Part shown: positions 26,348 to 35,470 of the stretch, in pieces
Numbering within the stretch: position 1 is the first letter of the stretch
How the letters are laid out: every line of letters starts with the position of its first letter
Assembly (NCBI RefSeq): GCF_900103225.1
Contig: NZ_FNJH01000002.1
Span: 716,345 to 780,344, forward strand
DNA length: 64,000 bases
Reading direction: 5' to 3'
Source of the DNA: Pseudomonas congelans
GTDB taxonomy: Bacteria > Pseudomonadota > Gammaproteobacteria > Pseudomonadales > Pseudomonadaceae
The notes under the pieces: model-generated
Seen by the model: only the letters and a program-made list of their open reading frames with translations
Told to the model about the DNA's origin: nothing
Databases searched by the model: none
Translations under genes and position numbers: made by a program

Positions 26348-26681
26348 TCTGACTTCCCTGCGCGCCAGCCTGCGCAGCGGCGAGCACACGTTTGCCGACA
26401 CCCTGGCGTTCATCGCCGAAGGCTACGACTACCAGCCTCAGCCTTTCAGAAACGGCGACGTCGACAATGCTGCCGGGCAAAACGAAGGGTCGTGCAAGAC
26501 CCTGGGCCTGGCATTACTGGAAGGCTTGACTGACGAAGAGGCACTGCTGGCGTTCGGAGAGCATTACCGCTCGGTGCAAGCCACGCCTGAAGGCAGCGAC
26601 CACGGCAATATCCGTGCGCTGATGACGAATGGTCTGGCGGGTGTGAAGTTTGCAGCCGAACCGCTCAAGCGCAAGGCTTGA
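26340..26681 (+). CDS. HopJ-family protein
   Basis: A 113-residue protein matching the HopJ type III effector family: ADTLAFIAEGYDYQPQPFRNG, then AGQNEGSCKTLGLALLEGL and SDHGNIRALMTNGLAGVKF. The family is named from a P. syringae candidate effector but occurs in many non-pathogenic bacteria, so a housekeeping role is likely. No hrp box was seen upstream, and the gene overlaps DUF1244, which argues against hrp-controlled secretion. The frame is open further upstream, but the ATG at 26340 fits the family. Confidence 0.85.
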   Translation: MTDLTSLRASLRSGEHTFADTLAFIAEGYDYQPQPFRNGDVDNAAGQNEGSCKTLGLALLEGLTDEEALLAFGEHYRSVQATPEGSDHGNIRALMTNGLAGVKFAAEPLKRKA

Positions 26682-26708
26682 TCGGCTGGATTGAAATCAC
26701 ATCGTTCT

Positions 26709-26734
26709 AGTGCCCATACCTGGGCACTAGTTTT
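26709..26734 (+). terminator. Rho-independent terminator of the folM operon
   Basis: AGTGCCC/GGGCACT stem, six-base loop, then AGTTTTAAT. It lies 27 bp after the HopJ-family gene. Confidence 0.7.
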
Positions 26735-26770
26735 AATACGCAGCTCTGCTTTTGATTCTGGCCGAAGGCC

Positions 26771-26794
26771 GTGGGAGCGAGCTTGCTCGCGAAA
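26771..26794. repeat. REP element
   Basis: GTGGGAGCGAGCTTGCTCGCGAAA is the widely recognised Pseudomonas REP core with the GCGAGC/GCTCGC palindrome. A single copy lies in the 271-bp gap before trxB. Confidence 0.7.
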
Positions 26795-26952
26795 GGGTCG
26801 GTATATTCTCCGAAACAGCATCATCCGTATGACCGTCTTCGCGAACATGAAGAGCGTCGCCCTGTCCGTGGCCACGCTCTGTGGGCAGAAACCTGAACAC
26901 CCTGTGTCCGAACTCTTCAGAACCTATGCATAACGATGGGTGTTCACACAAA

Positions 26953-27924
<972 letters not shown>

Positions 27925-27965
27925 CTATCGACCGACCGTTTACGCCGCGGTCGGGACGGCTGGAT

Positions 27966-28043
27966 AAAAAGGACCACCGAAACGCTTGGGGAAGCGTCGT
28001 TTGGTTCGGCAGGTCCTGAAAATTCTGACCTGAAAGACAGGTC
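27966..28043 (-). promoter_or_regulatory. Predicted transcription attenuator upstream of trxB
   Basis: Read on the minus strand: GACCTG (28043-28038) pairs with CAGGTC (28032-28027). Then AGGACC-TG-CCGAA (28017-28005) pairs with TTCGG-T-GGTCCT (27981-27970) around an inner ACGCTT/AAGCGT hairpin, followed by five T residues. CAGGTC could instead pair with the GACCTG inside the terminator arm, an antiterminator geometry. It could also be the end of a small RNA. Confidence 0.55.
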
Positions 28044-28291
28044 CTGGATTGCGGGACAGCCTATCGGGGCCGCAGAGGTTAAGGAAATATCGTTTCACAA
28101 TCCACCCTATAGGTCACTTCTATAGCGCGGGCGCTTGAAAGCGGCGCCATGGGTGGCGAGCCATTCGGATAGTCTTCCTTCGCCAAGGATACGCCACAAG
28201 TCTGGCGTGCTCAAAAGCCGTCGTCGCTCTGCTCTTTCACGGGCATCACAAAGCCGGTAAGGTCACGCCTTTCAAGCACTCGGAGACTCCC

Positions 28292-29053
28292 ATGCCCGCT
28301 CCCGCCCTTACCGGCCCGCAATACCTGAGAGAGGGCCTGAAACTGGTCCTCAGCCCTGGCTTGCGCTTGTTCGTTCTACTGCCATTGAGCATCAATCTGG
28401 TGTTGTTCTGCGGCCTGATCTATCTGGCGGTGCATCAGTTCGAGTTGTGGGTCGATACGTTCATGCCGACCCTGCCTCACTGGCTGAGCTTTCTCAGTTA
28501 CATCCTGTGGCCACTGTTCGTGGCGCTGGTGCTGCTGATGGTGTTTTTCACCTTCACCGTGGTCGCCAACATCATCGCCGCACCGTTCAACGGGTTTCTG
28601 TCCGAAAAGGTCGAAGCCGTGGTTCGCGGCGTAGACGAATCACCCGATTTCAGCTGGGCCGAACTGATCGCCATGGTGCCCCGAACGCTGGCCCGCGAAG
28701 CGCGCAAGCTGGGTTATATGTTGCCGCGCATGCTCGGCCTGTTCATCCTGTCGTTCATCCCGGTCGCCAACATCATCGCCGCCCCGCTGTGGCTATTGTT
28801 CGGCGTATGGATGATGGCGATCCAGTACATCGACTACCCCGCCGATAACCACAAACTGGGCTGGAACGAAATGCTCGGCTGGCTGAAGAGCAAGCGCTGG
28901 CAGAGCCTGAGCTTCGGCGGCATTGTCTATGTGGCCTTGCTGATCCCGGTGGTCAACCTGCTGATGATGCCTGCGGCAGTAGCCGGTGCAACGCTGTTCT
29001 GGGTGCGCGAGCGTGGCGCGGATGCGTTGCCGGTGACCCACGCACGCGGCTGA
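28292..29053 (+). CDS. cysZ: Sulfate transporter CysZ
   Basis: A 253-residue inner-membrane protein for sulfate uptake in cysteine synthesis. Four hydrophobic segments and two re-entrant-like stretches are visible ([40 protein letters not shown]). [16 protein letters not shown] and a second NIIAAPLW are conserved CysZ motifs. GGAG lies eight bases before the ATG. It is divergent from trxB, linking sulfur assimilation and thiol redox functions by position. Confidence 0.9.
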   Translation: MPAPALTGPQYLREGLKLVLSPGLRLFVLLPLSINLVLFCGLIYLAVHQFELWVDTFMPTLPHWLSFLSYILWPLFVALVLLMVFFTFTVVANIIAAPFNGFLSEKVEAVVRGVDESPDFSWAELIAMVPRTLAREARKLGYMLPRMLGLFILSFIPVANIIAAPLWLLFGVWMMAIQYIDYPADNHKLGWNEMLGWLKSKRWQSLSFGGIVYVALLIPVVNLLMMPAAVAGATLFWVRERGADALPVTHARG

Positions 29054-29061
29054 ATGTCGAC

Positions 29062-29090
29062 ATGCCGGACCGCGCAATGCGGTTCGGCAT
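29062..29090. terminator. Stem-loop after cysZ
   Basis: ATGCCGGACCGC pairs with GCGGTTCGGCAT (12 bp, one G-U). No T run follows on the plus strand. Confidence 0.5.
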
Positions 29091-29237
29091 AACCGAAGAA
29101 AAAAATCTCACGTCTATAAATATGCACCGCAACTCACTCTGCCACCTGAGGCTGAATGGGGTCTCAATCAATCCGTTCATGTGAAGCCAGCTTCCATGAA
29201 ATCCGGCGACACATGAACTTAACAAGGAAGTTAAATC

Positions 29238-29582
29238 ATGAATACCCCAGTAAACCCTGCTGCACTGGCCGCTGACAACGCGACCGTTCAGGAAAAGATC
29301 CGCGCCTTTCTGGTCAGTGAACTGGCCGAATGGTCGATCAACCCGGACGAAGTTTATATCAACGGTGTGAACGACCCCGAAGAGCGCTTAGTCATCAGCT
29401 CCACTTCGCTGACTGCCGAAGCAGCAAACCGTGTTTTCGAGAAAGACGCCCCTGCCTATTCCACCCGCGCCGCCGGCCTGTTCACCGTGGCGTATTCGTA
29501 TGCCGATGAACATCGCCTGGCGGCACCGGATCTGGCCAAAGTGGGCGAAGTGATCGGCCAGCTGGTTCGTGATCTGGGCTGA
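29238..29582 (+). CDS. Hypothetical protein (114 residues)
   Basis: Not recognised. The 114-residue protein is acidic, soluble and Ala-rich, with no Cys and no signal peptide. Segments include TVQEKIRAFLVSELAEW near the N-terminus and VGEVIGQLVRDLG at the end. AAGGAAG stands nine bases before the ATG and a very strong terminator follows, so it is a well-delimited single-gene unit. There are no functional clues from its neighbours cysZ and the 29920 gene pair. Confidence 0.65.
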   Translation: MNTPVNPAALAADNATVQEKIRAFLVSELAEWSINPDEVYINGVNDPEERLVISSTSLTAEAANRVFEKDAPAYSTRAAGLFTVAYSYADEHRLAAPDLAKVGEVIGQLVRDLG

Positions 29583-29625
29583 TTGCCCTGCTTGACTGGC
29601 CGAGTGACGACTACGCCTGAGAGCG

Positions 29626-29660
29626 TGCCGAACAGATAATGAATTATCTGTTCGGCATTT
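29626..29660 (+). terminator. Strong rho-independent terminator
   Basis: Perfect 15-bp arms TGCCGAACAGATAAT/ATTATCTGTTCGGCA with a two-base centre, then TTTCAG. It ends the 114-residue gene transcript. The stretch from 29661 to 29919 is AT-rich, with no further feature identified. Confidence 0.85.
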
Positions 29661-29919
29661 CAGTGTCAAAAGAGAAAATTCTTACAGCTGTATATCGGCG
29701 CTCCTACAAACAGCTCATATAACTTCATTCCGCGTGACGGCAGCGACTTGCCGCAACCAGACACCACTTGCCGACATATGAAAAAACATTACAGGTAAGA
29801 ATACGGTGTAGGACATATCTATCCAGCCTCTAACCAAAGGTCGTAACAGCGTAGGAACAACTTCTCCATTCAATATGGCATCTTCCTTGCTCTCCTGATT
29901 AAAAACAGGAGTAACCGCT

Positions 29920-30207
29920 ATGGAAATAAAAACAAAATCTGCCACAGAACAACCGTCCACCTACCGACCGGCATTCCTCGAAAGACTAACCGAACCCCGT
30001 TCAGGTCGGTTTGCCAGCCTGTTGAACGATGCCATCACACAGACACCTCCAGTCGCAGCACCCGCAACACTCGACAGCTCCACAATGCTCCGCTCGCCTC
30101 GATTCATGGATAGCATGAGTATCGAACAACGCAGAGCCATCGTTGAGGAGAAGGACTTCGTTCCTATGCCTACGGCAATGAAACGTGCGCGAAGGACTTT
30201 CAAATGA
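29920..30207 (+). CDS. Hypothetical protein, first gene of a coupled pair
   Basis: Not recognised. The 95-residue product is basic at both ends (ends KRARRTFK), Pro/Ser/Thr-rich in the middle, and has no signal peptide or Cys. AGGAG eight bases before the ATG is a good SD. The stop overlaps the start of the next gene (ATGA), which strongly suggests a real two-gene unit. The base composition is more AT-rich than surrounding genes, a possible sign of transfer. Confidence 0.5.
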   Translation: MEIKTKSATEQPSTYRPAFLERLTEPRSGRFASLLNDAITQTPPVAAPATLDSSTMLRSPRFMDSMSIEQRRAIVEEKDFVPMPTAMKRARRTFK

Positions 30208-30704
30208 CACGCACCGACAATGCTACGCCATTCCCTAACGTTACCCCGTTGGGTGTACGGCAAAAAACAACACGTCCCCCTGCGGCAACAGCTGAAATCT
30301 TCGCTGACGTGCTTCAAAAAGCCGTCCACGAAAAAGAAACACCTCATTGCGCAAGGACAATCCTGCGAGGAGGAGGAGAGCTCAGGCACAAGCTAATGGC
30401 ACAGGCTCAAAGCAGCCCGTTGGAAGCAAGCTTCCTGGCCAGACACTATGCGTACAATTCATTGACTGGCGAAGGTGTGGATCTATCTGATTACCCCGTG
30501 ATTCGTTACTGCGCCACGGGCAAGATAGTCACACCCGAGTCTAGCGCTTACTTTCAGAAAATAGGGGGGTGCATGCAAAAAGAGCGAACAGCCCTTTATG
30601 AAGAGGAATATTTGAAAGGTACGCCTGCGGCAAGGATTCTTGAAAAGATACTAACCTTTAACGACTCTCTTCCTCACGATTTTCGTGATATGGCAAATTG
30701 GTAG
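30204..30704 (+). CDS. Hypothetical protein, second gene of a coupled pair
   Basis: Not recognised. The 166-residue product has a Thr/Pro-rich N-terminal ~35 residues (TPFPNVTPLGVRQKTTRPPA) that look disordered, then a mostly helical domain (ASFLARHYAYNSLTGEGVDL, MQKERTALYEEEYLKGTPAA). Three Cys residues are present. It overlaps the 29920 gene by four bases and ends just before a terminator hairpin shared with the convergent FlhE-like gene. A disordered start plus a helical body can be seen in secreted effectors, but there is no promoter or partner evidence for that. Confidence 0.5.
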   Translation: MTRTDNATPFPNVTPLGVRQKTTRPPAATAEIFADVLQKAVHEKETPHCARTILRGGGELRHKLMAQAQSSPLEASFLARHYAYNSLTGEGVDLSDYPVIRYCATGKIVTPESSAYFQKIGGCMQKERTALYEEEYLKGTPAARILEKILTFNDSLPHDFRDMANW

Positions 30705-30710
30705 CCTGAA

Positions 30711-30736
30711 CGCCCTCCCCGTCTGCGGGGAGGGCG
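30711..30736. terminator. Hairpin between convergent genes
   Basis: CGCCCTCCCC/GGGGAGGGCG, a perfect 10-bp stem with a six-base loop, between the stops at 30704 (plus) and 30746 (minus). Confidence 0.65.
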
Positions 30737-30745
30737 CTTGTAAGA

Positions 30746-31174
30746 TTACCAATCGACAGTGATTCGCCCTTGCTGTCCAGCGACCGGCACCCTTCCCGTA
30801 TCTCCAACCTTCATCGTGTAATAAAACTTACGACTTGCCAACTGATTACCGAAAAACGTTGTTGAACCCGTTCGCTGACGTGATACGTTCAGGCATACGC
30901 TGGGGCCTTGGCACAAATAGACCTCAAGCCCCTGAGGCCAGCCCACCACGTTCCAGTTCCAACTGACACTTTTGATCGTCGCTGCCGCAGGCGCATGCCT
31001 GCTTACTGGCAGCTCAGCAGTGTGAACATAGCCTTTTGAATGAACAACCGGCAGAGCGACTGACGATTGATAGTTCCCAGCCAGTGCAAGATTGGAACAG
31101 GCTAAAAGTGCAAAAGCGATTCCTGAGGCCGCACGAGACCGCTTCAACTTGTTATTGTTGTTGTTAAATTTCAT
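30746..31174 (-). CDS. FlhE-like periplasmic protein
   Basis: A 142-residue secreted protein: a basic, Asn-rich N-terminus (MKFNNNNNKLKRSR), a hydrophobic stretch and a signal cleavage near SNLALA (about residue 32). The mature domain resembles FlhE, a flagellum-associated periplasmic protein: SVSWNWNVVGWPQGLEVYLC, then a second Cys six residues later that could form a disulfide, and a terminal GRITVDW. No flagellar genes are in the window, so this is an orphan copy and the flagellar role is uncertain. The Asn run comes from an AAC/AAT repeat that may vary in length. Confidence 0.6.
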   Translation of the reverse strand: MKFNNNNNKLKRSRAASGIAFALLACSNLALAGNYQSSVALPVVHSKGYVHTAELPVSRHAPAAATIKSVSWNWNVVGWPQGLEVYLCQGPSVCLNVSRQRTGSTTFFGNQLASRKFYYTMKVGDTGRVPVAGQQGRITVDW

Positions 31175-31467
31175 TTCACTTCCCTAGTATATTGATAAGC
31201 AGGAACAACTAAAATCCAGCCATTCCAAGCCAACGTTAACGAACTACCACGTTCGACAACCAGACATTACTAGGCAAGCAGAGAATATCAATACGCATTA
31301 GAGCGGACTACAGTCCTTTAGGAAACAATGTAGACATCTGTAGGAAGCCAATAAATTTTATCGTGAACTTTATTAAATTCATTGTACAGACCCTGCGTTT
31401 GCCTATTAGCTACTCCACGCCCCCTCAAACCAACTTGCTCACTTTCCTGATGCCCTATCACCAATCC

Positions 31468-31500
31468 ATCACATAACCGCCACATAACCGAAATGTAATC
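31468..31500 (+). promoter_or_regulatory. Possible Pho box
   Basis: Direct 11-bp repeats ATCACATAACC and GCCACATAACC (31468-31489), followed by a weaker unit ending in TGTAAT, which may act as the -10. The spacing and central CATAA resemble PhoB half-sites. It ends 17 bp before the glycosyltransferase start. Confidence 0.4.
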
Positions 31501-31516
31501 GGTCGACACTGCTCTC

Positions 31517-32737
31517 ATGAGCCAAATTCTTAATGTCACCCTGATCACTGAAACCTTTACTCCCGAGATCAACGGCGTCGCCAATACCCTGGGGCGGCTG
31601 TGCGAAGGGTTGCGGTTACGCGGGCATCGGGTCGAGTTGGTCCGGCCACGTCAGAACGACGAGATCGGCGCGGGTGCTGCAGAGGACCTGCTGCTCTGCC
31701 GGGGCTGGCCGATACCGGGTTACCCGGGCTTGCAGTGGGGTCAGTCGTCGATGCACAAGCTGCTACGGCGCTGGCAACGGCGTCGGCCGGATGTGCTGTA
31801 CATCGCCACGGAAGGTCCGTTGGGGCTCTCGGCACTGCGCGCAGCGCGGCGTCTGGGGATTGCGGTGATCAGTGGCTTTCACACCAACTTCCCGCAGTAC
31901 ACGCAGCAGTACGGCATGGGTTTCATCACCCGCTTGCTGACGCACTACCTGCGCTGGTTCCACAATCGGTCGCGCATGACGCTGGTGCCGAGTATCAGTC
32001 AGAAGGTCGAGCTGGAGCGGCGTGGCTTTGAGAGGATAGAGCTGCTGTCGCGCGGCGTCGACAGTCAATTGTTCAGCCCGTCCAGACGCTCGCAGCCTCT
32101 GCGCGAAAGCTGGGGTCTGCAAGCCAATGATGTAGCGGTCCTGCATGTTGGCCGCCTTGCCCCCGAAAAAAACCTGAGCCTGCTCAAAGCCTGCTTCGAG
32201 GCGCTCAAGGACAGTTACCCCCAGCGTAATCTGAAACTGGTCGTGGTTGGTGACGGGCCTCAACGCCCGCAGCTGGAGCAGCAAATCCCGGATGCGATTT
32301 TCTGCGGGACCCAGCGCGGCGAGGTGCTGGCGACGCACTATGCCTCGGCCGATATGTTTCTGTTCCCCAGCCTCACTGAAACCTTCGGCAACGTGGTTCT
32401 CGAAGCACTCGCCTCAGGCCTGGGCGTGGTCGCCTACGATGAAGCCGCAGCCGGACAGCACATCCGTCACGGCCACAACGGTGCGTTGGCCATGCCGGGT
32501 GATGAGGCGGCGTTCATCGACGCGGCGCGCTGGTTGCTGGAGGACAGCGAGACCCTGCGCCGCGTGCGCCTCAATGCCCGGCAACATGCCAGTCGCCAGG
32601 GCTGGACGGCGGTCATCGATCAGTTCGAGCGTCAATTGCGCGAGGCCTGCCCGAGCCAGAACACTGCAACCGTCAAAGGGATCAGACCGGCAGCCAGCAA
32701 GAAGATCAGGCCAGTGTCGTCAGTGCGTCTCGACTGA
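31517..32737 (+). CDS. GT4-family glycosyltransferase (lipid-remodelling Agt/MgtA-like)
   Basis: A 406-residue GT-B enzyme. The N-terminal motif ETFTPEINGVANTLGRL binds the acceptor, and the nucleotide-sugar site includes HVGRLAPEKNLSLL and the EX7E motif in SLTETFGNVVLEALASG. This set is typical of GT4 mannosyl/glucosyltransferases that act on diacylglycerol or phosphatidylinositol. In Pseudomonas such enzymes make glycolipids during phosphate starvation, which would fit the possible Pho box. No SD is visible before the ATG, and the leader may be only ~10 nt. The 3' end overlaps the convergent Old Yellow Enzyme gene by 32 bp. The acceptor is inferred. Confidence 0.8.
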   Translation: MSQILNVTLITETFTPEINGVANTLGRLCEGLRLRGHRVELVRPRQNDEIGAGAAEDLLLCRGWPIPGYPGLQWGQSSMHKLLRRWQRRRPDVLYIATEGPLGLSALRAARRLGIAVISGFHTNFPQYTQQYGMGFITRLLTHYLRWFHNRSRMTLVPSISQKVELERRGFERIELLSRGVDSQLFSPSRRSQPLRESWGLQANDVAVLHVGRLAPEKNLSLLKACFEALKDSYPQRNLKLVVVGDGPQRPQLEQQIPDAIFCGTQRGEVLATHYASADMFLFPSLTETFGNVVLEALASGLGVVAYDEAAAGQHIRHGHNGALAMPGDEAAFIDAARWLLEDSETLRRVRLNARQHASRQGWTAVIDQFERQLREACPSQNTATVKGIRPAASKKIRPVSSVRLD

Positions 32738-33809
32738 AGGGCAGGATGTCCTGCTCGCGTCCCTCGCGCACTTTCAGTGCCCAATCCGGATCGACCAGCA
32801 GCGCACGCCCCACCGCCACCAGATCGAACTCATCGTTGCCGAGCCGCTTCAGCAGATTCTCCAGGCTGGCCGGTTGAGCGACCTTGTCGGTGTTGACCAT
32901 GAATTGCAGGAACTCGCCGTCCAGTCCGACGCTGCCGACAGTAATGGTCGGTTTGCCGGTCAGCTTGCGCGCCCAGCCCGCCAGGTTCAGGTCAGAGCCT
33001 TCAAACTCGGGCTCCCAGAAACGTCGGGTAGAACAATGAAAGATGTCCACGCCAGCGTCGGCCAGAGGCTGCAGGAATTCGCCCAGCGCCTCGGGCGTTT
33101 GCACCAGGCGCGCGGTGTAATCCTGCTGTTTCCATTGTGAGAAACGGAAAATGATCGGGTAGTCCGGCCCCACTGCGACGCGCACGGCCTTGATCAGTTC
33201 GAGGGCAAAACGTGAACGGTTGGCGGGGCTGCCGCCGTACTCGTCATTGCGCTGATTGCTGCCCTCCCAGAAGAACTGGTCGATCAGGTAACCGTGAGCG
33301 CCATGAATTTCGACACCGTCCATGCCAATCGCCTTGGCATCGGCGGCAGCCTGGGCAAAGGCCGCCACGACCTCGTCGATGTCCTGCCTGCTCATGCCAT
33401 GCACCAGCACCTGACCGTCCTTGACCTTGTCCATCGGACCGTAGGCAGGCACGCTGCCGTCCGGCTCGGTGCCAGGACGGCGAACTGCACCGACGTGCCA
33501 GAGTTGCGGGACGATGCTGCCGCCCTCCGCATGCACCGCCTCGACCACTTTGCGCCAGCCCGCCAGTGGCGCGTCACCGAAAAACTGCGGGACGTTCGGA
33601 TAACCGTTGGACGCCTTGTGATTGACCGTCGTCCCTTCGGTGATAATCAGCCCGACACCTGCCGCCGCGCGCCGCCGGTAGTACTCGACAACCTTCGAGT
33701 TGGGCACATGCCCCGGCGAGAACGAGCGGGTCATGGGAGCCATGACCACACGCGAGGACAGCTCCAGACTGCCCAGACGGAAAGGCGTGAACAAGGCTTC
33801 TGCCGACAT
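32706..33809 (-). CDS. Old Yellow Enzyme family NADH:flavin oxidoreductase
   Basis: A 367-residue FMN enzyme that reduces activated alkenes (enones, nitroesters, quinones). The TIM-barrel start LFTPFRLGSLELSSRVVMAPMTRS is clear. The substrate/FMN site has EIHGAHGYLIDQFFWEGSN and RNDEYGGSPANRSRF, and the phosphate site has LVAVGRALLVDPDW. AGGAG lies six bases before the ATG at 33809. It ends inside the convergent glycosyltransferase gene. The substrate is unknown. Confidence 0.9.
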   Translation of the reverse strand: MSAEALFTPFRLGSLELSSRVVMAPMTRSFSPGHVPNSKVVEYYRRRAAAGVGLIITEGTTVNHKASNGYPNVPQFFGDAPLAGWRKVVEAVHAEGGSIVPQLWHVGAVRRPGTEPDGSVPAYGPMDKVKDGQVLVHGMSRQDIDEVVAAFAQAAADAKAIGMDGVEIHGAHGYLIDQFFWEGSNQRNDEYGGSPANRSRFALELIKAVRVAVGPDYPIIFRFSQWKQQDYTARLVQTPEALGEFLQPLADAGVDIFHCSTRRFWEPEFEGSDLNLAGWARKLTGKPTITVGSVGLDGEFLQFMVNTDKVAQPASLENLLKRLGNDEFDLVAVGRALLVDPDWALKVREGREQDILPFSRDALTTLA

Positions 33810-33966
33810 GCGCAACTCCTGTGAAATGGTCGATTGCCATCAGGCGCGCAGAATATCGCCGGGCGTCAGCAGTGGCCCAGTACTATTGATCTGGCTGATT
33901 TGAGTTCAGAAGCGACGAGCGCGAAAGAAAGCCGGGCGAGCGCGAAATGCTACCCCGGCCATGTGA

Positions 33967-34455
33967 TCAGCTCTGCGCCAGGGCCTTTTCAATGGCCTGG
34001 ATCACTGCAGGATCATCCGGCGTGGTACGCGGAGAAAAACGTGCGCTTACACCACCGTTCTTGCCGACCAGAAACTTTTCGAAATTCCAGGTGATATCCC
34101 CAGGAAACTCGGCACCCTCGCCCGCCAGCAGACGGTAAAGCGAGTGACGATTGGGGCCGTTGACGTCGAGTTTTTCACCCAGCGTGAACGTCACGCCATA
34201 GTTGAGCTCGCAAAACTCGGCAATCTCTTTCTCGGTACCCGGTTCCTGCCCGGCAAACTGGTTGCACGGCAGCCCCAGTATCTCCAGGCCCTTGTCCTTA
34301 TACTGCTGATAGAGGTTTTCAAGTGCTGCGTACTGCGGTGTCAGCCCGCATTTGGACGCGACGTTGACCACCAGAACCACTTTGTTCCTGAAATTCGCCA
34401 GCGGCAGTTCCTGGCCACCCAGCGCTTTCAATTTGATGTCGTGAAAAGCACTCAT
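33967..34455 (-). CDS. Glutathione peroxidase-family protein
   Basis: A 162-residue thiol peroxidase of the GPx fold. The peroxidatic Cys lies in NVASKCGLTPQY (Cys in place of Sec), with the tetrad partners in LPCNQFAGQEPG and ITWNFEKFLV. It reduces hydroperoxides in the cytoplasm; Cys-type family members often use thioredoxin rather than glutathione. AAGGGG precedes the ATG at 34455. The frame is open upstream, but those residues are not conserved. Confidence 0.9.
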   Translation of the reverse strand: MSAFHDIKLKALGGQELPLANFRNKVVLVVNVASKCGLTPQYAALENLYQQYKDKGLEILGLPCNQFAGQEPGTEKEIAEFCELNYGVTFTLGEKLDVNGPNRHSLYRLLAGEGAEFPGDITWNFEKFLVGKNGGVSARFSPRTTPDDPAVIQAIEKALAQS

Positions 34456-34586
34456 GAGAACCCCTTTTGAAACAAGTCGCCCCAGGCTACAACCCGAAAA
34501 AAGGCACCGTGACCGCACGCGTAACGAAAGTCGTCATCGCAGAACAGCCAGGGCGCCTTTTCAGTACCTGAGCTTAGCAGCGCAAA

Positions 34587-35072
34587 TCAGTGTTGATGAC
34601 CGCCTTCACCGTGAACATGACCGTGAGCCATTTCTTCTTCACTGGCATCACGGATGGCAACAACCTTCACGTCGAAATTCAGGCGCTGACCCGCGAGCGG
34701 ATGGTTACCGTCAACGGTGACATCGTCGCCTTCCAGATCACGGATGGTCACGATCTGCATGCCGCCATCCGGGCCGGAAGCGTGAAACTGCATGCCGACT
34801 TCGAGCTTGTCGACGCCTTCGAACATGCTGCTGCTCAGGGTGCTGACCAGCTCGGCCGAGTACTCGCCGTAGGCGTCTTCGGGCTCGACGGCAACGTTCA
34901 GCTGGTCGCCTACTTCCTTGCCTTCCAGTGCCTTTTCCAGGCCCGGGATGATGTTTCCTGCACCGTGCAGGTAAACCAGCGGCGCACCACCGGTAGAACT
35001 GTCGATGACCTCACCAGCGTCGTTGGTCAGGGTATAGTCAATGGAGACAGCCTTATTGGCGGCGATCGGCAT
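34587..35072 (-). CDS. slyD: FKBP-type peptidyl-prolyl isomerase SlyD
   Basis: A 161-residue prolyl isomerase and metal-binding chaperone. The FKBP start VSIDYTLTNDAGEVIDSS, then PLVYLHGAGNIIPGLEKAL, and the inserted chaperone flap (PEDAYGEYSAELV to about residue 125) match SlyD. The His-rich tail AHGHVHGEGGHQH can bind nickel and is shorter than in E. coli. It lies on the same strand as the peroxidase, 131 bp upstream of it. Confidence 0.92.
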   Translation of the reverse strand: MPIAANKAVSIDYTLTNDAGEVIDSSTGGAPLVYLHGAGNIIPGLEKALEGKEVGDQLNVAVEPEDAYGEYSAELVSTLSSSMFEGVDKLEVGMQFHASGPDGGMQIVTIRDLEGDDVTVDGNHPLAGQRLNFDVKVVAIRDASEEEMAHGHVHGEGGHQH

Positions 35073-35164
35073 GGGGACAAGACCTTTTGCTTAAGATTGA
35101 AGAACGGGCAAGTTTAACCAAGCAATCGCCCGAAAGCGAACGCAACTCTGACGGACGGCCCGCT

Positions 35165-35392
35165 TTGAAAGGTTCAATCGTTATCGATTTGAGACAGGAC
35201 GAGCACGGGCACTGGTTCGCGCTCCTGTCGTGCGGTCACACCCAGCACCTGCGTCATGATCCTCCGTGGCAGTCACGCCCCTGGGTGCTGGACCCGCGGC
35301 AACGCAGTCAGATGGGAGGTCAGGCGTTTTGTTGCGGCTGGTGTGCGAACGCCGCAGATAACGATAGTCTTGCGGCAGAGAAATCGCGTTAG
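35165..35392 (+). CDS. DUF3565 family small protein
   Basis: About 75 residues with the DUF3565 pattern DEHGHWFALLSCGHTQHLRH, PPWQSRPWVLD and a Cys pair CCGWC, suggesting a metal site (His/Cys). No ATG exists in frame. The TTG at 35165 is chosen because an earlier TTG at 35087 would leave only 14 bp to the divergent slyD start. The start remains uncertain. The function is unknown. Confidence 0.6.
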   Translation: MKGSIVIDLRQDEHGHWFALLSCGHTQHLRHDPPWQSRPWVLDPRQRSQMGGQAFCCGWCANAADNDSLAAEKSR

Positions 35393-35470
35393 ACGGTTTC
35401 CGGACTTTTTCGGTCGGCAGCGGTTCCCTATGTGCTGCGACCCCTTGCACTGCTCAATCGAGAAGCCAGT

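Noticed and set aside
26340..26681. Type III secretion effector with hrp control
   Set aside because: No GGAACC-N15/16-CCAC box was found upstream, and the gene overlaps a housekeeping gene.
35087..35164. Upstream TTG start for the DUF3565 gene
   Set aside because: It would leave only 14 bp to the divergent slyD start, too little for two promoters.
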